DNA of 6,134 bases, taken from contig JAGCLR010000189.1 in assembly GCA_017646885.1 (NCBI GenBank), positions 1 to 6,134 of the forward strand, read 5' to 3'. The stretch is from Methanobrevibacter sp. GTDB taxonomy: Archaea; Methanobacteriota; Methanobacteria; Methanobacteriales; Methanobacteriaceae. The notes below the pieces were generated by a model, which did not search any database, had not been told where the DNA came from, and worked only from the letters and a program-made list of their open reading frames with translations. Positions within the stretch are counted from its first letter, which is position 1, and the number at the start of each line of letters is the position of its first letter. Below are positions 1 through 5,574 of this stretch, one piece after another. Both the position numbers and the translations under genes were made by a program.

Positions 1-294
1 AACTATATGAATAATTATAGCAAAAGTCAATAATTTTGATGGCTTATAAAAATTGAAAAATCCCTTTTTTAAAATTATGAATTATGTGAAAAATATAAAA
101 ATTATTAATTGAAAAATCAATGAAAATTGTTGTAAAAAATAGAAATAATATACTATGCTTGAAACAATAGTGAAAAATTAGTAAAAATTTTTTGATAATA
201 AAAATTATAAAAAAATAATTAAAATAATTATAGAATAATTAATAAGAAATAAATAAAAAATAAAATTTAAATTTTATTTTAAAAATCAATAATT
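1..294. other. AT-rich non-coding spacer
   Basis: No gene found. By hand count only about 35 of 294 bases are G or C, and every ATG-started frame closes within a dozen or so codons. It holds a short direct repeat, aattgaaaaatc, at 51-62 and 107-118. The 11-mer tcaataatttt appears at 27-37 and again at 286-296. A perfect palindrome lies at 257-280 and is listed separately. At this base composition short repeats are expected by chance. The spacer probably holds the 3' end of the minus-strand transcript from 295-552 and the flank of an unseen gene to the left. Confidence 0.7.
257..280 (-). terminator. Perfect 24-base palindrome, possible terminator of the 85-residue gene
   Basis: Positions 257-268 (aaaataaaattt) are the exact reverse complement of 269-280. 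The element lies 15 bases beyond the stop of the minus-strand gene at 295-552. Read on the minus strand it is followed by further T-rich sequence. It is made only of A and T, so a hairpin would be weak. Archaeal termination depends mainly on T-tracts, so the T-rich context may matter more than the symmetry. Confidence 0.35.
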
Positions 295-552
295 TTAGTC
301 AACACAAGGATCAAGATTGAATGCATATCTGTATTCTTGGTTTACAATATTGGAACCTTCAAATCTAGCATCGATTATGCTTGAAATCTTTTCAATGGAA
401 TCGAGTGAAAGCTCCTTTCCTTCTGCTATTGGAAAGAAGAAAGTGATTACATCATCGGTTATAAGGTAATTCAATTCAAAATCTTCCTTTTCAAATTCGC
501 CTTTAAATACTTCAGTGAGTTTTTCTTCTATATTCTTTTCGAGATTTGCCAT
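295..552 (-). CDS. Hypothetical acidic protein, 85 residues
   Basis: I do not recognise the family. The start is well supported: the minus strand carries GAGGTGA (557-563) four bases before the ATG, a near-perfect archaeal Shine-Dalgarno sequence. The protein is short and acidic (20 Asp/Glu against 8 Lys/Arg by count). It has a likely N-terminal helix (about residues 3-23), a hydrophobic strand-like stretch with three consecutive Phe (about 35-42), a second likely helix (48-61), and a C-terminal end containing a single Cys (C83). No signal peptide, membrane helix or metal-binding motif is visible, so a small soluble alpha/beta protein is the best structural guess. It lies 84 bases downstream of nadC on the same strand. 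A TATA-like box in that gap suggests its own promoter, though readthrough from nadC is possible. No function can be assigned. Confidence 0.75.
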   Translation of the reverse strand: MANLEKNIEEKLTEVFKGEFEKEDFELNYLITDDVITFFFPIAEGKELSLDSIEKISSIIDARFEGSNIVNQEYRYAFNLDPCVD

Positions 553-596
553 GATTTCACCTCATATTAAAGTTATATAAACATTAAGCAATATTA

Positions 597-604
597 CATA
601 TAAA
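597..604 (-). promoter_or_regulatory. TATA-like box for the 85-residue gene
   Basis: The minus strand reads GTTTATATGTA around this position, close to the archaeal TATA consensus. A start site about 26 bases downstream would fall near 574. That gives a leader of about 22 bases which keeps the Shine-Dalgarno at 557-563. A second TATA-like stretch at 573-580 is too close, because its start site would fall at or beyond the Shine-Dalgarno. Confidence 0.4.
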
Positions 605-636
605 CTTTTCATCTATGCCATAAGCCGAAAGGGTTT

Positions 637-1467
637 TTAATCCATATCCAAGCTAAAGTTCAAGCTACTTGCCTGATGGGTTAATGATCCTAAAGAGATA
701 ATGTCTACATCCAAAGGTGCATAATCCAATATATTGTCTTCTGTAATTCCTCCAGAGATTTCAATCAAGACATCCTTTCTCAAATCCTTTTCCTCCAATG
801 CATTGAGAGTGTCTTGAGCTTCTTGAGGACTCATGTTGTCAAACATTACAATGTCTGCACCGTTTTCACAGGCAATGATTGCATCTTCAGTTGATTCAAC
901 TTCAATCTCTATCTTTTTGGAGAAGCTGATGTTTTCCTTAGCCAATTGAATAGCCTCTTTGACAGATCCTACAACAGCGATATGATTGTCCTTAATCAAA
1001 ACCATATCATCCAATGCATTCCTATGAGTGTCTCCACCACCAATGGAAATAGCTAATTTATCAAACTTTTGAAGTGCAGGTGCAGTCTTACGGGTTCCTG
1101 CAACCCTTATCTTAGGATTCACATCATGAACCTTATTGACTATCCTATTTGTTATGGTAGCTACACCAGACATTCTCATAAGCAAATTAAGAGCGGTGCG
1201 CTCCAAAAGAAGAATCTTGCGAGCATTTCCTTCAAGCTCTAAAAGGACATCCCCTTTTGCAATCTCATCCCCATCCTTTTTAGAAGAGATGATTTCAATG
1301 CCGTACTCTAAAAACATTTCCTTTATGATTTCAATTCCTGCAAGGATTCCATCATCTTTAGTGATCAATTTAGCATAAAATATCTTATTTTCTGGAATTA
1401 ATGCATTTGAAGTGATGTCTCCAAACCCTTCATCTTCTCTAAGCATGTATTTTATAATTTCATCCAT
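637..1467 (-). CDS. nadC: Nicotinate-nucleotide pyrophosphorylase (quinolinate phosphoribosyltransferase, carboxylating)
   Basis: Cytoplasmic enzyme that condenses quinolinate with PRPP, releasing CO2 and pyrophosphate to give nicotinate mononucleotide, the last de novo step before the common NAD pathway. Length is typical (276 residues). The N-terminal domain (about 1-105) starts with GFGDIT and ends with ERTALN and SGVAT (89-104). The barrel domain carries TRKT (125-128), GGGDTHR (143-149), KDNH (159-162), EIEVE (187-191), FDN (209-211), EISGGI (236-241) and SLGSLTH (258-264). By family analogy R90, R126, K127, H148, R149 and K159 bind the substrates. Just after TRKT the usual T-P-G-L/F-R is A-P-A-L-Q here, a small departure in the active-site loop. 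The start has GGTG at 1473-1476, five bases upstream. It is divergent from rnz, and its pathway partner nadA lies 2.1 kb away on the other strand. Confidence 0.96.
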   Translation of the reverse strand: MDEIIKYMLREDEGFGDITSNALIPENKIFYAKLITKDDGILAGIEIIKEMFLEYGIEIISSKKDGDEIAKGDVLLELEGNARKILLLERTALNLLMRMSGVATITNRIVNKVHDVNPKIRVAGTRKTAPALQKFDKLAISIGGGDTHRNALDDMVLIKDNHIAVVGSVKEAIQLAKENISFSKKIEIEVESTEDAIIACENGADIVMFDNMSPQEAQDTLNALEEKDLRKDVLIEISGGITEDNILDYAPLDVDIISLGSLTHQASSLNFSLDMD

Positions 1468-1526
1468 GTTTACACCAAGGCATTCTTTCTAATTAAAATT
1501 ATATTTGTTTTACAGCATTAATATAT

Positions 1527-1559
1527 TTTATATATTTAAATCAATTTATATATTTAAAT
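1527..1559. repeat. 15-base direct repeat, two copies
   Basis: The sequence tttatatatttaaat occurs exactly at 1527-1541 and again at 1545-1559, an 18-base period. Each copy could serve as a TATA box for nadC on the minus strand, or the pair could be a binding site. Low complexity makes a chance origin possible. Confidence 0.6.
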
Positions 1560-1574
1560 TAACAAAATATTATT

Positions 1575-1600
1575 ATAAATATCAAGTATAAATATCAAGT
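1575..1600. repeat. Tandem duplication of a 13-base unit
   Basis: The unit ataaatatcaagt is present twice head to tail with no mismatch (1575-1587 and 1588-1600). It is followed by a degraded partial match (ttataaaatat). It contains the motif tcaag, which is unusual in so AT-rich a spacer. It overlaps the likely rnz core promoter, so it could be a duplicated TATA element or a regulator site. Confidence 0.7.
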
Positions 1601-1616
1601 TTATAAAATATTAGAA

Positions 1617-1663
1617 AATAAGTTAGACAATAAATTAAAAACAAATGAAAAAACTAACTTATT
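1617..1663 (+). repeat. 10-base perfect inverted repeat in the rnz leader
   Basis: aataagttag at 1617-1626 is the exact reverse complement of ctaacttatt at 1654-1663, with a 27-base A-rich loop. It ends 26 bases before the rnz start codon. In RNA it could form a stem just upstream of the ribosome binding site; in DNA it could be a spaced operator. Neither role is proven. Confidence 0.5.
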
Positions 1664-1689
1664 AACCATTTAAGATATTAAGTGATTTT

Positions 1690-2637
1690 ATGGAAATAAC
1701 ATTTTTAGGAACCTCATCTGCTGTACCTTCAAAATATAGGAATCATGCGGGAATTATTTTAAAATACTTTAAAGATACAATTCTCTTTGATTGTGGAGAA
1801 GGAACACAAAGGCAATTGACTTATGCTAAAATAAGCCCTATGAAAATAGACAAGATATTCATCACCCATTTTCATGGAGATCATATTTTAGGTTTAGCCG
1901 GTCTTATCCAATCCATGGGTTTTCGAGGAAGAGATGAAGATTTAGATATTTACGGACCTAAAGGATTAGGAAAGATAATCTATACAATTTCCAGCTATGG
2001 ATATTTCCAAATAAACTTCAATATCAACATTCATGAAATTGATGAAGGAACAGTTGTTGAAACTGATGAGTATATCATCAAATCAATAATTGCAGAGCAT
2101 AATATTGAAAATCTTGCTTACTCAATTTACGAAAAGAAAAAGCCTCGTTTCCTAAGGGAAAAGGCTATTGAACTTGGCGTTCCTGTAGGCCCTGCATTTG
2201 GAAAGCTTCATAGCGGCCAAGAAGTGGAAGTTGATGGAAAGATAATCAAGCCAGAAATGGTATTGGGTCCTCCGAGAGCCGGAAAGAAAGTCACCTACTC
2301 TGGAGATACAAGACCATGCAAAAAGCTTATTGAACTTGCTCGTGACAGCGATGTTTTGATTCATGAAGCAACTTACGAAGATGCAGACAAGGACAAGGCA
2401 ATTGAAAACTGCCATTCCACATCAAAGGAAGCTGCAGAAATAGCTAAAGAAGCAAATGTGAAGCTATTGGTACTGACTCACATAAGCACAAGATACACTA
2501 CTGACATAAACATCAAGGATGAAGCAAAAGAGATATTTGAAAATACTGTAGTGGCTAATGACTTTACAGAAATAAATATTGGGAAGGATAAAACAACAAT
2601 TAATTTTAGGAATATTCTAACTGTAAATAATGAATAA
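1690..2637 (+). CDS. rnz: Ribonuclease Z (tRNase Z, short form)
   Basis: Zinc-dependent metallo-beta-lactamase-fold endonuclease that cuts precursor tRNAs just 3' of the discriminator base, allowing CCA addition. It is normally a homodimer in the cytoplasm. At 315 residues it is the short ElaC-type form. Visible motifs: N-terminal FLGTSSAVPS (5-14); FDCGEGTQRQ (33-42); the metal site THFHGDHILGLAG (59-71) with H60, H62, D64 and H65; further ligands by family analogy H137, D206 (in YSGDTRP, 203-209) and H264 (THISTRY, 263-269); the HEAT box (225-228); and HST (242-244). Residues about 150-195, including GVPVGPAFGKL, form the flexible arm that grips the tRNA elbow. All expected catalytic residues are present. 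The start is the only ATG near the conserved N-terminus, with GTGA four bases upstream. The channel gene follows after 73 bases and may be co-transcribed. Confidence 0.96.
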   Translation: MEITFLGTSSAVPSKYRNHAGIILKYFKDTILFDCGEGTQRQLTYAKISPMKIDKIFITHFHGDHILGLAGLIQSMGFRGRDEDLDIYGPKGLGKIIYTISSYGYFQINFNINIHEIDEGTVVETDEYIIKSIIAEHNIENLAYSIYEKKKPRFLREKAIELGVPVGPAFGKLHSGQEVEVDGKIIKPEMVLGPPRAGKKVTYSGDTRPCKKLIELARDSDVLIHEATYEDADKDKAIENCHSTSKEAAEIAKEANVKLLVLTHISTRYTTDINIKDEAKEIFENTVVANDFTEINIGKDKTTINFRNILTVNNE

Positions 2638-2698
2638 TGCCAGAAATAAGCAATGCATAATACTTAAAATAAACAATTAATGCCAGAAATAAACAATG
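2635..2698 (+). repeat. 21-base direct repeat spanning the rnz/channel gene junction
   Basis: Positions 2635-2655 and 2678-2698 match at 20 of 21 bases (the one difference is g2650 against a2693). The first copy begins with the TAA stop of rnz. The second ends with an ATG (2696-2698) just before the channel gene's ribosome binding site. The 22 bases between copies are unrelated AT-rich sequence. It looks like a local duplication of the rnz 3' end, with no transposase or longer element nearby. Confidence 0.85.
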
Positions 2699-2710
2699 AA
2701 AGGTGGAAAA

Positions 2711-3508
2711 ATGAGTTATGTTTCTAATATAGTAGGAATAATAGAGCATCATATGGCCATTAATAATCTTATTTACATTCTGCTTATAATTATTGGTGGA
2801 ATGATTATCATAAGGCTAAGTGATCGATTCCTAAGCAAAGTAGAAGAAATGTTTGAGTTTGATGTCACTGCCCATTATTTATTGAAGGACATCGTTAAAT
2901 ACTTAGTTATCGTTGTAGCCTTCGCATGGATATTGAATGTTTTGGGAATCAATCTGGAAAGTATTGTAATCAGTTTAGGAGTAGTAGGTATCGCAATAGG
3001 TATTGCATCCCAAGACATAGTTTCAAACTTTATTTCAGGAATTTTTGTCATTGGAGACAATAAAGTTAAGATTGGCGAGGTCATTGAAGTTGATGGCTTT
3101 AAGGGAACAGTCAAAAAAGTTGGTATGAGAAACACAACCATAATCAATCAAGACAATTACGAAATAACCATTCCAAACTCTGTCTTATCTAAAACCACTT
3201 ATCAACTATTCAAGCCAAATGAAGACCATAGATTAAGAGTAATAGCCGTATTGCCTCATGGAATGAATTTAGACGAGTTCAAAAAGGACCTTGATGATAT
3301 AATGTTTTCCTATGATTGGGTAATCAACGATAAGACCACATTCCTTTCTAAAGATTACAGTGAATGGGGACCTAAGGTTGAAGTGAGCTATTGGATTACA
3401 AAATACAAATACATAGACTGTGGAAAAATAAGAATCCAGGAGAATATTAACAGATTGGCAGATGAATATAGAAGAAACAATCCAATGGATTATAATAACA
3501 ATCGTTAA
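2711..3508 (+). CDS. Small-conductance mechanosensitive channel, MscS family
   Basis: Membrane channel that opens under membrane tension to release solutes during hypo-osmotic shock. It is a short MscS-type protein of 265 residues from the chosen start. Three membrane segments are visible: about 19-36, 62-80 and 84-115. The third is the pore helix, rich in small residues (G90, G93, A95, G97, A99, S100) and running into QDIVSNFISGIF. The beta domain follows (about 119-160) with KIGEVIEV, G-F-KGTVKKVGMRNT and the family-typical IPNS (154-157). The C-terminal alpha/beta domain ends in a polar, Asn-rich tail. I place the start at 2711: AAAGGTGG (2699-2706) lies four bases upstream and is a strong ribosome binding site. 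An in-frame ATG at 2696 would translate that site as MKGGK and has no such site of its own. It follows rnz by 73 bases. The name mscS would be fair by family, but paralogues are common, so no symbol is given. Confidence 0.93.
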   Translation: MSYVSNIVGIIEHHMAINNLIYILLIIIGGMIIIRLSDRFLSKVEEMFEFDVTAHYLLKDIVKYLVIVVAFAWILNVLGINLESIVISLGVVGIAIGIASQDIVSNFISGIFVIGDNKVKIGEVIEVDGFKGTVKKVGMRNTTIINQDNYEITIPNSVLSKTTYQLFKPNEDHRLRVIAVLPHGMNLDEFKKDLDDIMFSYDWVINDKTTFLSKDYSEWGPKVEVSYWITKYKYIDCGKIRIQENINRLADEYRRNNPMDYNNNR

Positions 3509-3514
3509 TTTTTT
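3509..3514 (+). terminator. T-tract after the channel gene
   Basis: Six T residues directly follow the TAA stop of the channel gene, with no hairpin. Oligo-T on the non-template strand is the usual archaeal termination signal. It would separate the rnz/channel transcript from nadA. Confidence 0.35.
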
Positions 3515-3533
3515 ATGTTAAGAAACTAAAAGA

Positions 3534-3578
3534 TAATATAATTATAAATTTATACTTATTATATGTTGAAAAAAGGGG
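3534..3578 (+). promoter_or_regulatory. Promoter and ribosome binding site region of nadA
   Basis: The 77-base gap before nadA holds a run of TATA-like sequence, including the perfect 12-base palindrome tataaatttata at 3543-3554. The palindrome itself is close to the start codon for a normal leader, so the upstream part of the run (about 3534-3542) is the better TATA candidate. The ribosome binding site is AAAAGGGG (3571-3578), seven bases before the ATG. It differs from the GGTG type used by nadC and the channel gene. Confidence 0.4.
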
Positions 3579-3585
3579 AATAATA

Positions 3586-4503
3586 ATGACAAATGAATTA
3601 CAGAAAGAAATTATTCAATTGAAAGAAGAAAAGAATGCGATTATTCTCGCACATAACTACCAACCAAAAGAAATCCAGGAAATAGCTGATTTCCTTGGTG
3701 ATTCTTTAGAATTATGTAATAAGGCTGCAGAAGTGGAAGACAGGGACATCATTGTCTTCTGCGGAGTGGACTTTATGGCAGAAACCGCATATATGCTAAA
3801 CCCTGATAAAAAAGTTCTAATCCCAGACATTGATGCAGAATGTCCTATGGCACACATGCTTACTGGAGAGCAAGTTAGAGAAGCAAAAGCAAAATATCCT
3901 GATGCTGCAGTCTGCTTATATGTAAACAGTCTTGGTGAAGCAAAAGCTGAATCAGACATTCTCTGTACTTCTGGAAATGTCAAAAAGGTTGTAGCAAGTT
4001 TAGAAGAAGACACAATTCTCTTTGGACCTGATACCAATCTTGGAGAATTCGTACAGCCATTTACTGACAAAAAGATCATTCCTATTCCAGGTGATGGACA
4101 CTGTTATGTTCACAAGCTATTCCACAAAGAGGACATTGAAGATGCAAGGAAAAAATATCCTGGTGTAGACATCTTAATTCACCCTGAATCCAATAAAGAG
4201 GTTCAGGAACTTGCAGATTATGTCTTAAGTACTGGTGGAATGTTAGCTCATGTAAGGGATAGCCCGAATAAGGAATTTGTCATTGGAACTGAAGTTGACA
4301 TGATTACAAGACTTAAATCAGAGTGTCCAGACAAAACCTACTACCCATTGCTTGAAGGAGCTATTTGCAAAACCATGAAACTTCACACATTGGAAAAGGT
4401 AAGGGACTGCTTAATCAATGAAGAGCCTAAGATCATTGTCCCTGATGACATAGCTGAAAAATCAATCAATGCTGTAGAAAGAATGCTTGAAGCATCTAAA
4501 TAA
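3586..4503 (+). CDS. nadA: Quinolinate synthase A
   Basis: Oxygen-sensitive [4Fe-4S] enzyme that condenses iminosuccinate with dihydroxyacetone phosphate to form quinolinate, the substrate of NadC. Length (305 residues) fits the short, three-domain form of archaea and Thermotoga. The three cluster cysteines are C86 (in AECPMAH), C173 (GDGHCYVH) and C261 (GAICKTMK). Their spacings of 87 and 88 residues match the family pattern of one cysteine per domain. Other signatures: AHNYQ (22-26), CGVDFMAETA (59-68), YVNS (112-115), SDILCTS (123-129), GPDTNLGEFV (147-156), HPE (199-201), STGGM (215-219) and GTEVDMITRL (234-243). No residue usually thought essential appears to be lost. It has its own likely promoter, since a T-tract ends the channel gene upstream, and a clear terminator downstream. 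The iminosuccinate-forming enzyme is not in the window. Confidence 0.97.
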   Translation: MTNELQKEIIQLKEEKNAIILAHNYQPKEIQEIADFLGDSLELCNKAAEVEDRDIIVFCGVDFMAETAYMLNPDKKVLIPDIDAECPMAHMLTGEQVREAKAKYPDAAVCLYVNSLGEAKAESDILCTSGNVKKVVASLEEDTILFGPDTNLGEFVQPFTDKKIIPIPGDGHCYVHKLFHKEDIEDARKKYPGVDILIHPESNKEVQELADYVLSTGGMLAHVRDSPNKEFVIGTEVDMITRLKSECPDKTYYPLLEGAICKTMKLHTLEKVRDCLINEEPKIIVPDDIAEKSINAVERMLEASK

Positions 4504-4523
4504 AAATAGTAAATAAACAACTA

Positions 4524-4561
4524 GATAAAAAGAAAATTTCTTTTTATCATCCTCTTTTTTT
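4524..4561 (+). terminator. Hairpin plus T-tract terminator of nadA
   Basis: gataaaaagaaa (4524-4535) and tttctttttatc (4537-4548) are perfect 12-base inverted arms with one base between them. A real hairpin would open the innermost pairs to form its loop. Seven T residues follow at 4555-4561. It starts 21 bases after the nadA stop, between two converging genes. The T-tract lies on the nadA side, so it serves mainly nadA. This is the most bacterial-looking terminator in the window. Confidence 0.75.
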
Positions 4562-4592
4562 ATAAAAATTTAAAAAATAAATAGTTAAAAAA

Positions 4593-5120
4593 TTAATATT
4601 TTTCTAAATGAATTTTGCTTTTATCAAAGTCTTTTTCTGTATAACCTTGCTTGAATTCACCTTTTCCCCCAATAGCTACAAGGTTTAAAACTGCAAAATC
4701 ATCTGGGATATCCAAAAGTTCACGAATTTCCTCATCTGAAGATTTTCTCTTACCCATTCTATTACGTATATGAACCCAACAAGCTCCAAGACCATACTGT
4801 TCAGCTGCAAGAAGAATATATGAAGAAGCGATTGCACCATCTTCTATCCAAAATTCCCCACGATTAAGATTGACCATTACAACTACAACTGCACTTGCAC
4901 CAATAATTTGACTGCCCCCTAAACTTTTGCAAGTAGCTAACTCTCTTATGGTATCTTGGTCTTTCACCACTACAAATTCTACTGGACGATGACCAAATGA
5001 ACATGGTGCTGTAAGAGCAACCTTCATAATCTCGTCAAGTATCTCTTGATCTATAGGTTCACCATCATATTTGCGGACAGACCTTCTGGATGCTGTCAAT
5101 TCAAACAAGTCATTTTTCAT
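4593..5120 (-). CDS. Nitroreductase-family FMN protein
   Basis: Predicted soluble FMN-dependent NAD(P)H oxidoreductase of the nitroreductase fold, 175 residues, within the usual range for compact members. The N-terminal SRRSVRKYDGEPI (11-23) is the classic flavin-phosphate motif, with R12, R13, S14 and R16. APCSFGHRPVEFVVV (38-52) matches the family's AP-S-x-N-x-QPW-x-F-VV segment, with the central Trp replaced by Val. GASAVVVVMVN (74-84) and EDGAIASSYILLAAEQYGLGACWV (93-116) are the dimer-core strand and helix. IPDDFAVLNLVAIGGKGE (138-155) is the C-terminal strand before the wrapping tail. The substrate cannot be read from sequence: members reduce nitro compounds, quinones or flavins, or dehalogenate. 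The start has AAAGGGG with the G run at 5127-5130, six bases upstream, like nadA. Its stop faces nadA. It lies 51 bases after the 94-residue gene on the same strand. Confidence 0.93.
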   Translation of the reverse strand: MKNDLFELTASRRSVRKYDGEPIDQEILDEIMKVALTAPCSFGHRPVEFVVVKDQDTIRELATCKSLGGSQIIGASAVVVVMVNLNRGEFWIEDGAIASSYILLAAEQYGLGACWVHIRNRMGKRKSSDEEIRELLDIPDDFAVLNLVAIGGKGEFKQGYTEKDFDKSKIHLEKY

Positions 5121-5163
5121 TTTATACCCCTTTGTTAATTAAAAGCATATAATGCAATGATTT

Positions 5164-5170
5164 AAAAAAA
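5164..5170 (-). terminator. T-tract after the 94-residue gene
   Basis: Seven T residues on the minus strand come one base after the TGA stop of the gene at 5172-5456. This could end its transcript and leave the nitroreductase to a separate promoter. However, the only TATA-like sequence in the gap (minus-strand TTATATG, around 5147-5153) sits very close to the start codon, so readthrough is equally possible. Confidence 0.3.
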
Positions 5171-5171
5171 C

Positions 5172-5456
5172 TCATTTCATGTCTTCCAAGAAGCTTGCAA
5201 TGAAATAAGTCATTTCAATCTCTTCCCTTTTAATGAAATCTTCAAGTTTAAAATGTGCATCATCTGAAGCAAATGGGAAGAACTTTCTGGAATAGAATAT
5301 ATTAAGGAGCAAATCACCATCTTCCACAATGGTTTCCCCTTCCAAGTTATTCAATAAAAAATCCAATTCCTTTACACTTAAATCAGACACTCTATAAGTT
5401 ACATAGTGCATTTGATCTTCAGTTTCGCCATAATCCTCAACTTTAACGCTTAACAT
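5172..5456 (-). CDS. Hypothetical acidic protein, 94 residues
   Basis: I do not recognise the family. The protein is short and acidic (22 Asp/Glu against 9 Lys/Arg by count) with no signal peptide, membrane helix or cysteine. The order suggests a mixed fold: strand-like MHYVTYRV (16-23), a helix with DLSVKELDFLLNNL (25-38), a hydrophobic strand LLLNIFYSRKFFPF (49-62), and a C-terminal helix (69-94) rich in Glu and aromatics. The start is the first ATG of the frame. AAGGGA (GGG at 5463-5465) lies nearby as a weak ribosome binding site, similar in type to those of nadA and the nitroreductase. It is flanked on the same strand by the alpha/beta hydrolase (118-base gap) and the nitroreductase (51-base gap). 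A real gene is likely given its length, typical amino acid make-up and site, but no function can be stated. Confidence 0.7.
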   Translation of the reverse strand: MLSVKVEDYGETEDQMHYVTYRVSDLSVKELDFLLNNLEGETIVEDGDLLLNIFYSRKFFPFASDDAHFKLEDFIKREEIEMTYFIASFLEDMK

Positions 5457-5537
5457 ATTAATCCCTTATTGTCCAAAATATTAATTCCTAATTAAACTAT
5501 GTTTTTTTAAATTATAATGTTTTTCTAAATAAAAATT

Positions 5538-5553
5538 AAAAAAAATAAAAAAA
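5538..5553 (-). terminator. Double T-tract after the alpha/beta hydrolase gene
   Basis: On the minus strand, T7 (5547-5553) and T8 (5538-5545) follow the stop of the hydrolase gene, beginning 22 bases downstream. There is no hairpin. This fits archaeal oligo-T termination and suggests that the hydrolase is not in one operon with the 94-residue gene. The rest of the 118-base spacer has a weak TATA-like stretch around 5508-5517 for the next gene. Confidence 0.45.
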
Positions 5554-5574
5554 TTCCCAAATATAAAAGATTGA

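Larger units (their letters stand above)
1468..1689. promoter_or_regulatory. Divergent nadC/rnz intergenic promoter region
   Basis: This 222-base AT-rich spacer separates the minus-strand nadC from the plus-strand rnz, so it should hold both promoters. For nadC, TATA-like sequence on the minus strand at 1527-1541 would give a leader of about 40 bases. For rnz, plus-strand candidates are the TATAAATAT copy near 1587-1595 and TTTATAAAAT at 1600-1609. The rnz ribosome binding site is a modest AAGTGAT with GTGA at 1682-1685, four bases before the ATG. Three repeat structures here are listed separately. Start sites are inferred, not seen. Confidence 0.55.

Noticed and set aside
1..294. Possible small RNA or hidden gene in the left spacer
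   Set aside because: The region is about 88% AT with no GC-rich island. In hyper-AT genomes structured RNAs usually stand out as GC-rich segments, and none is present.
573..580. TATA-like sequence as the promoter of the 85-residue gene
   Set aside because: A start site 25 or so bases downstream would fall at about the start codon and would remove the strong ribosome binding site. The box at 597-604 fits better.
1136..1378. 80-residue plus-strand open frame inside nadC
   Set aside because: It is antisense to the conserved barrel and N-terminal domain of NadC and shows no recognisable domain.
3543..3554. Palindrome tataaatttata as a regulator operator for nadA
   Set aside because: A 12-base A/T-only palindrome is likely by chance in such a spacer, and no matching copy was found upstream of nadC.
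3657..4079. 140-residue minus-strand open frame inside nadA
   Set aside because: It is fully antisense to nadA, whose cluster cysteines and motifs are intact. Its Ser/Thr-rich sequence is typical of a shadow frame.
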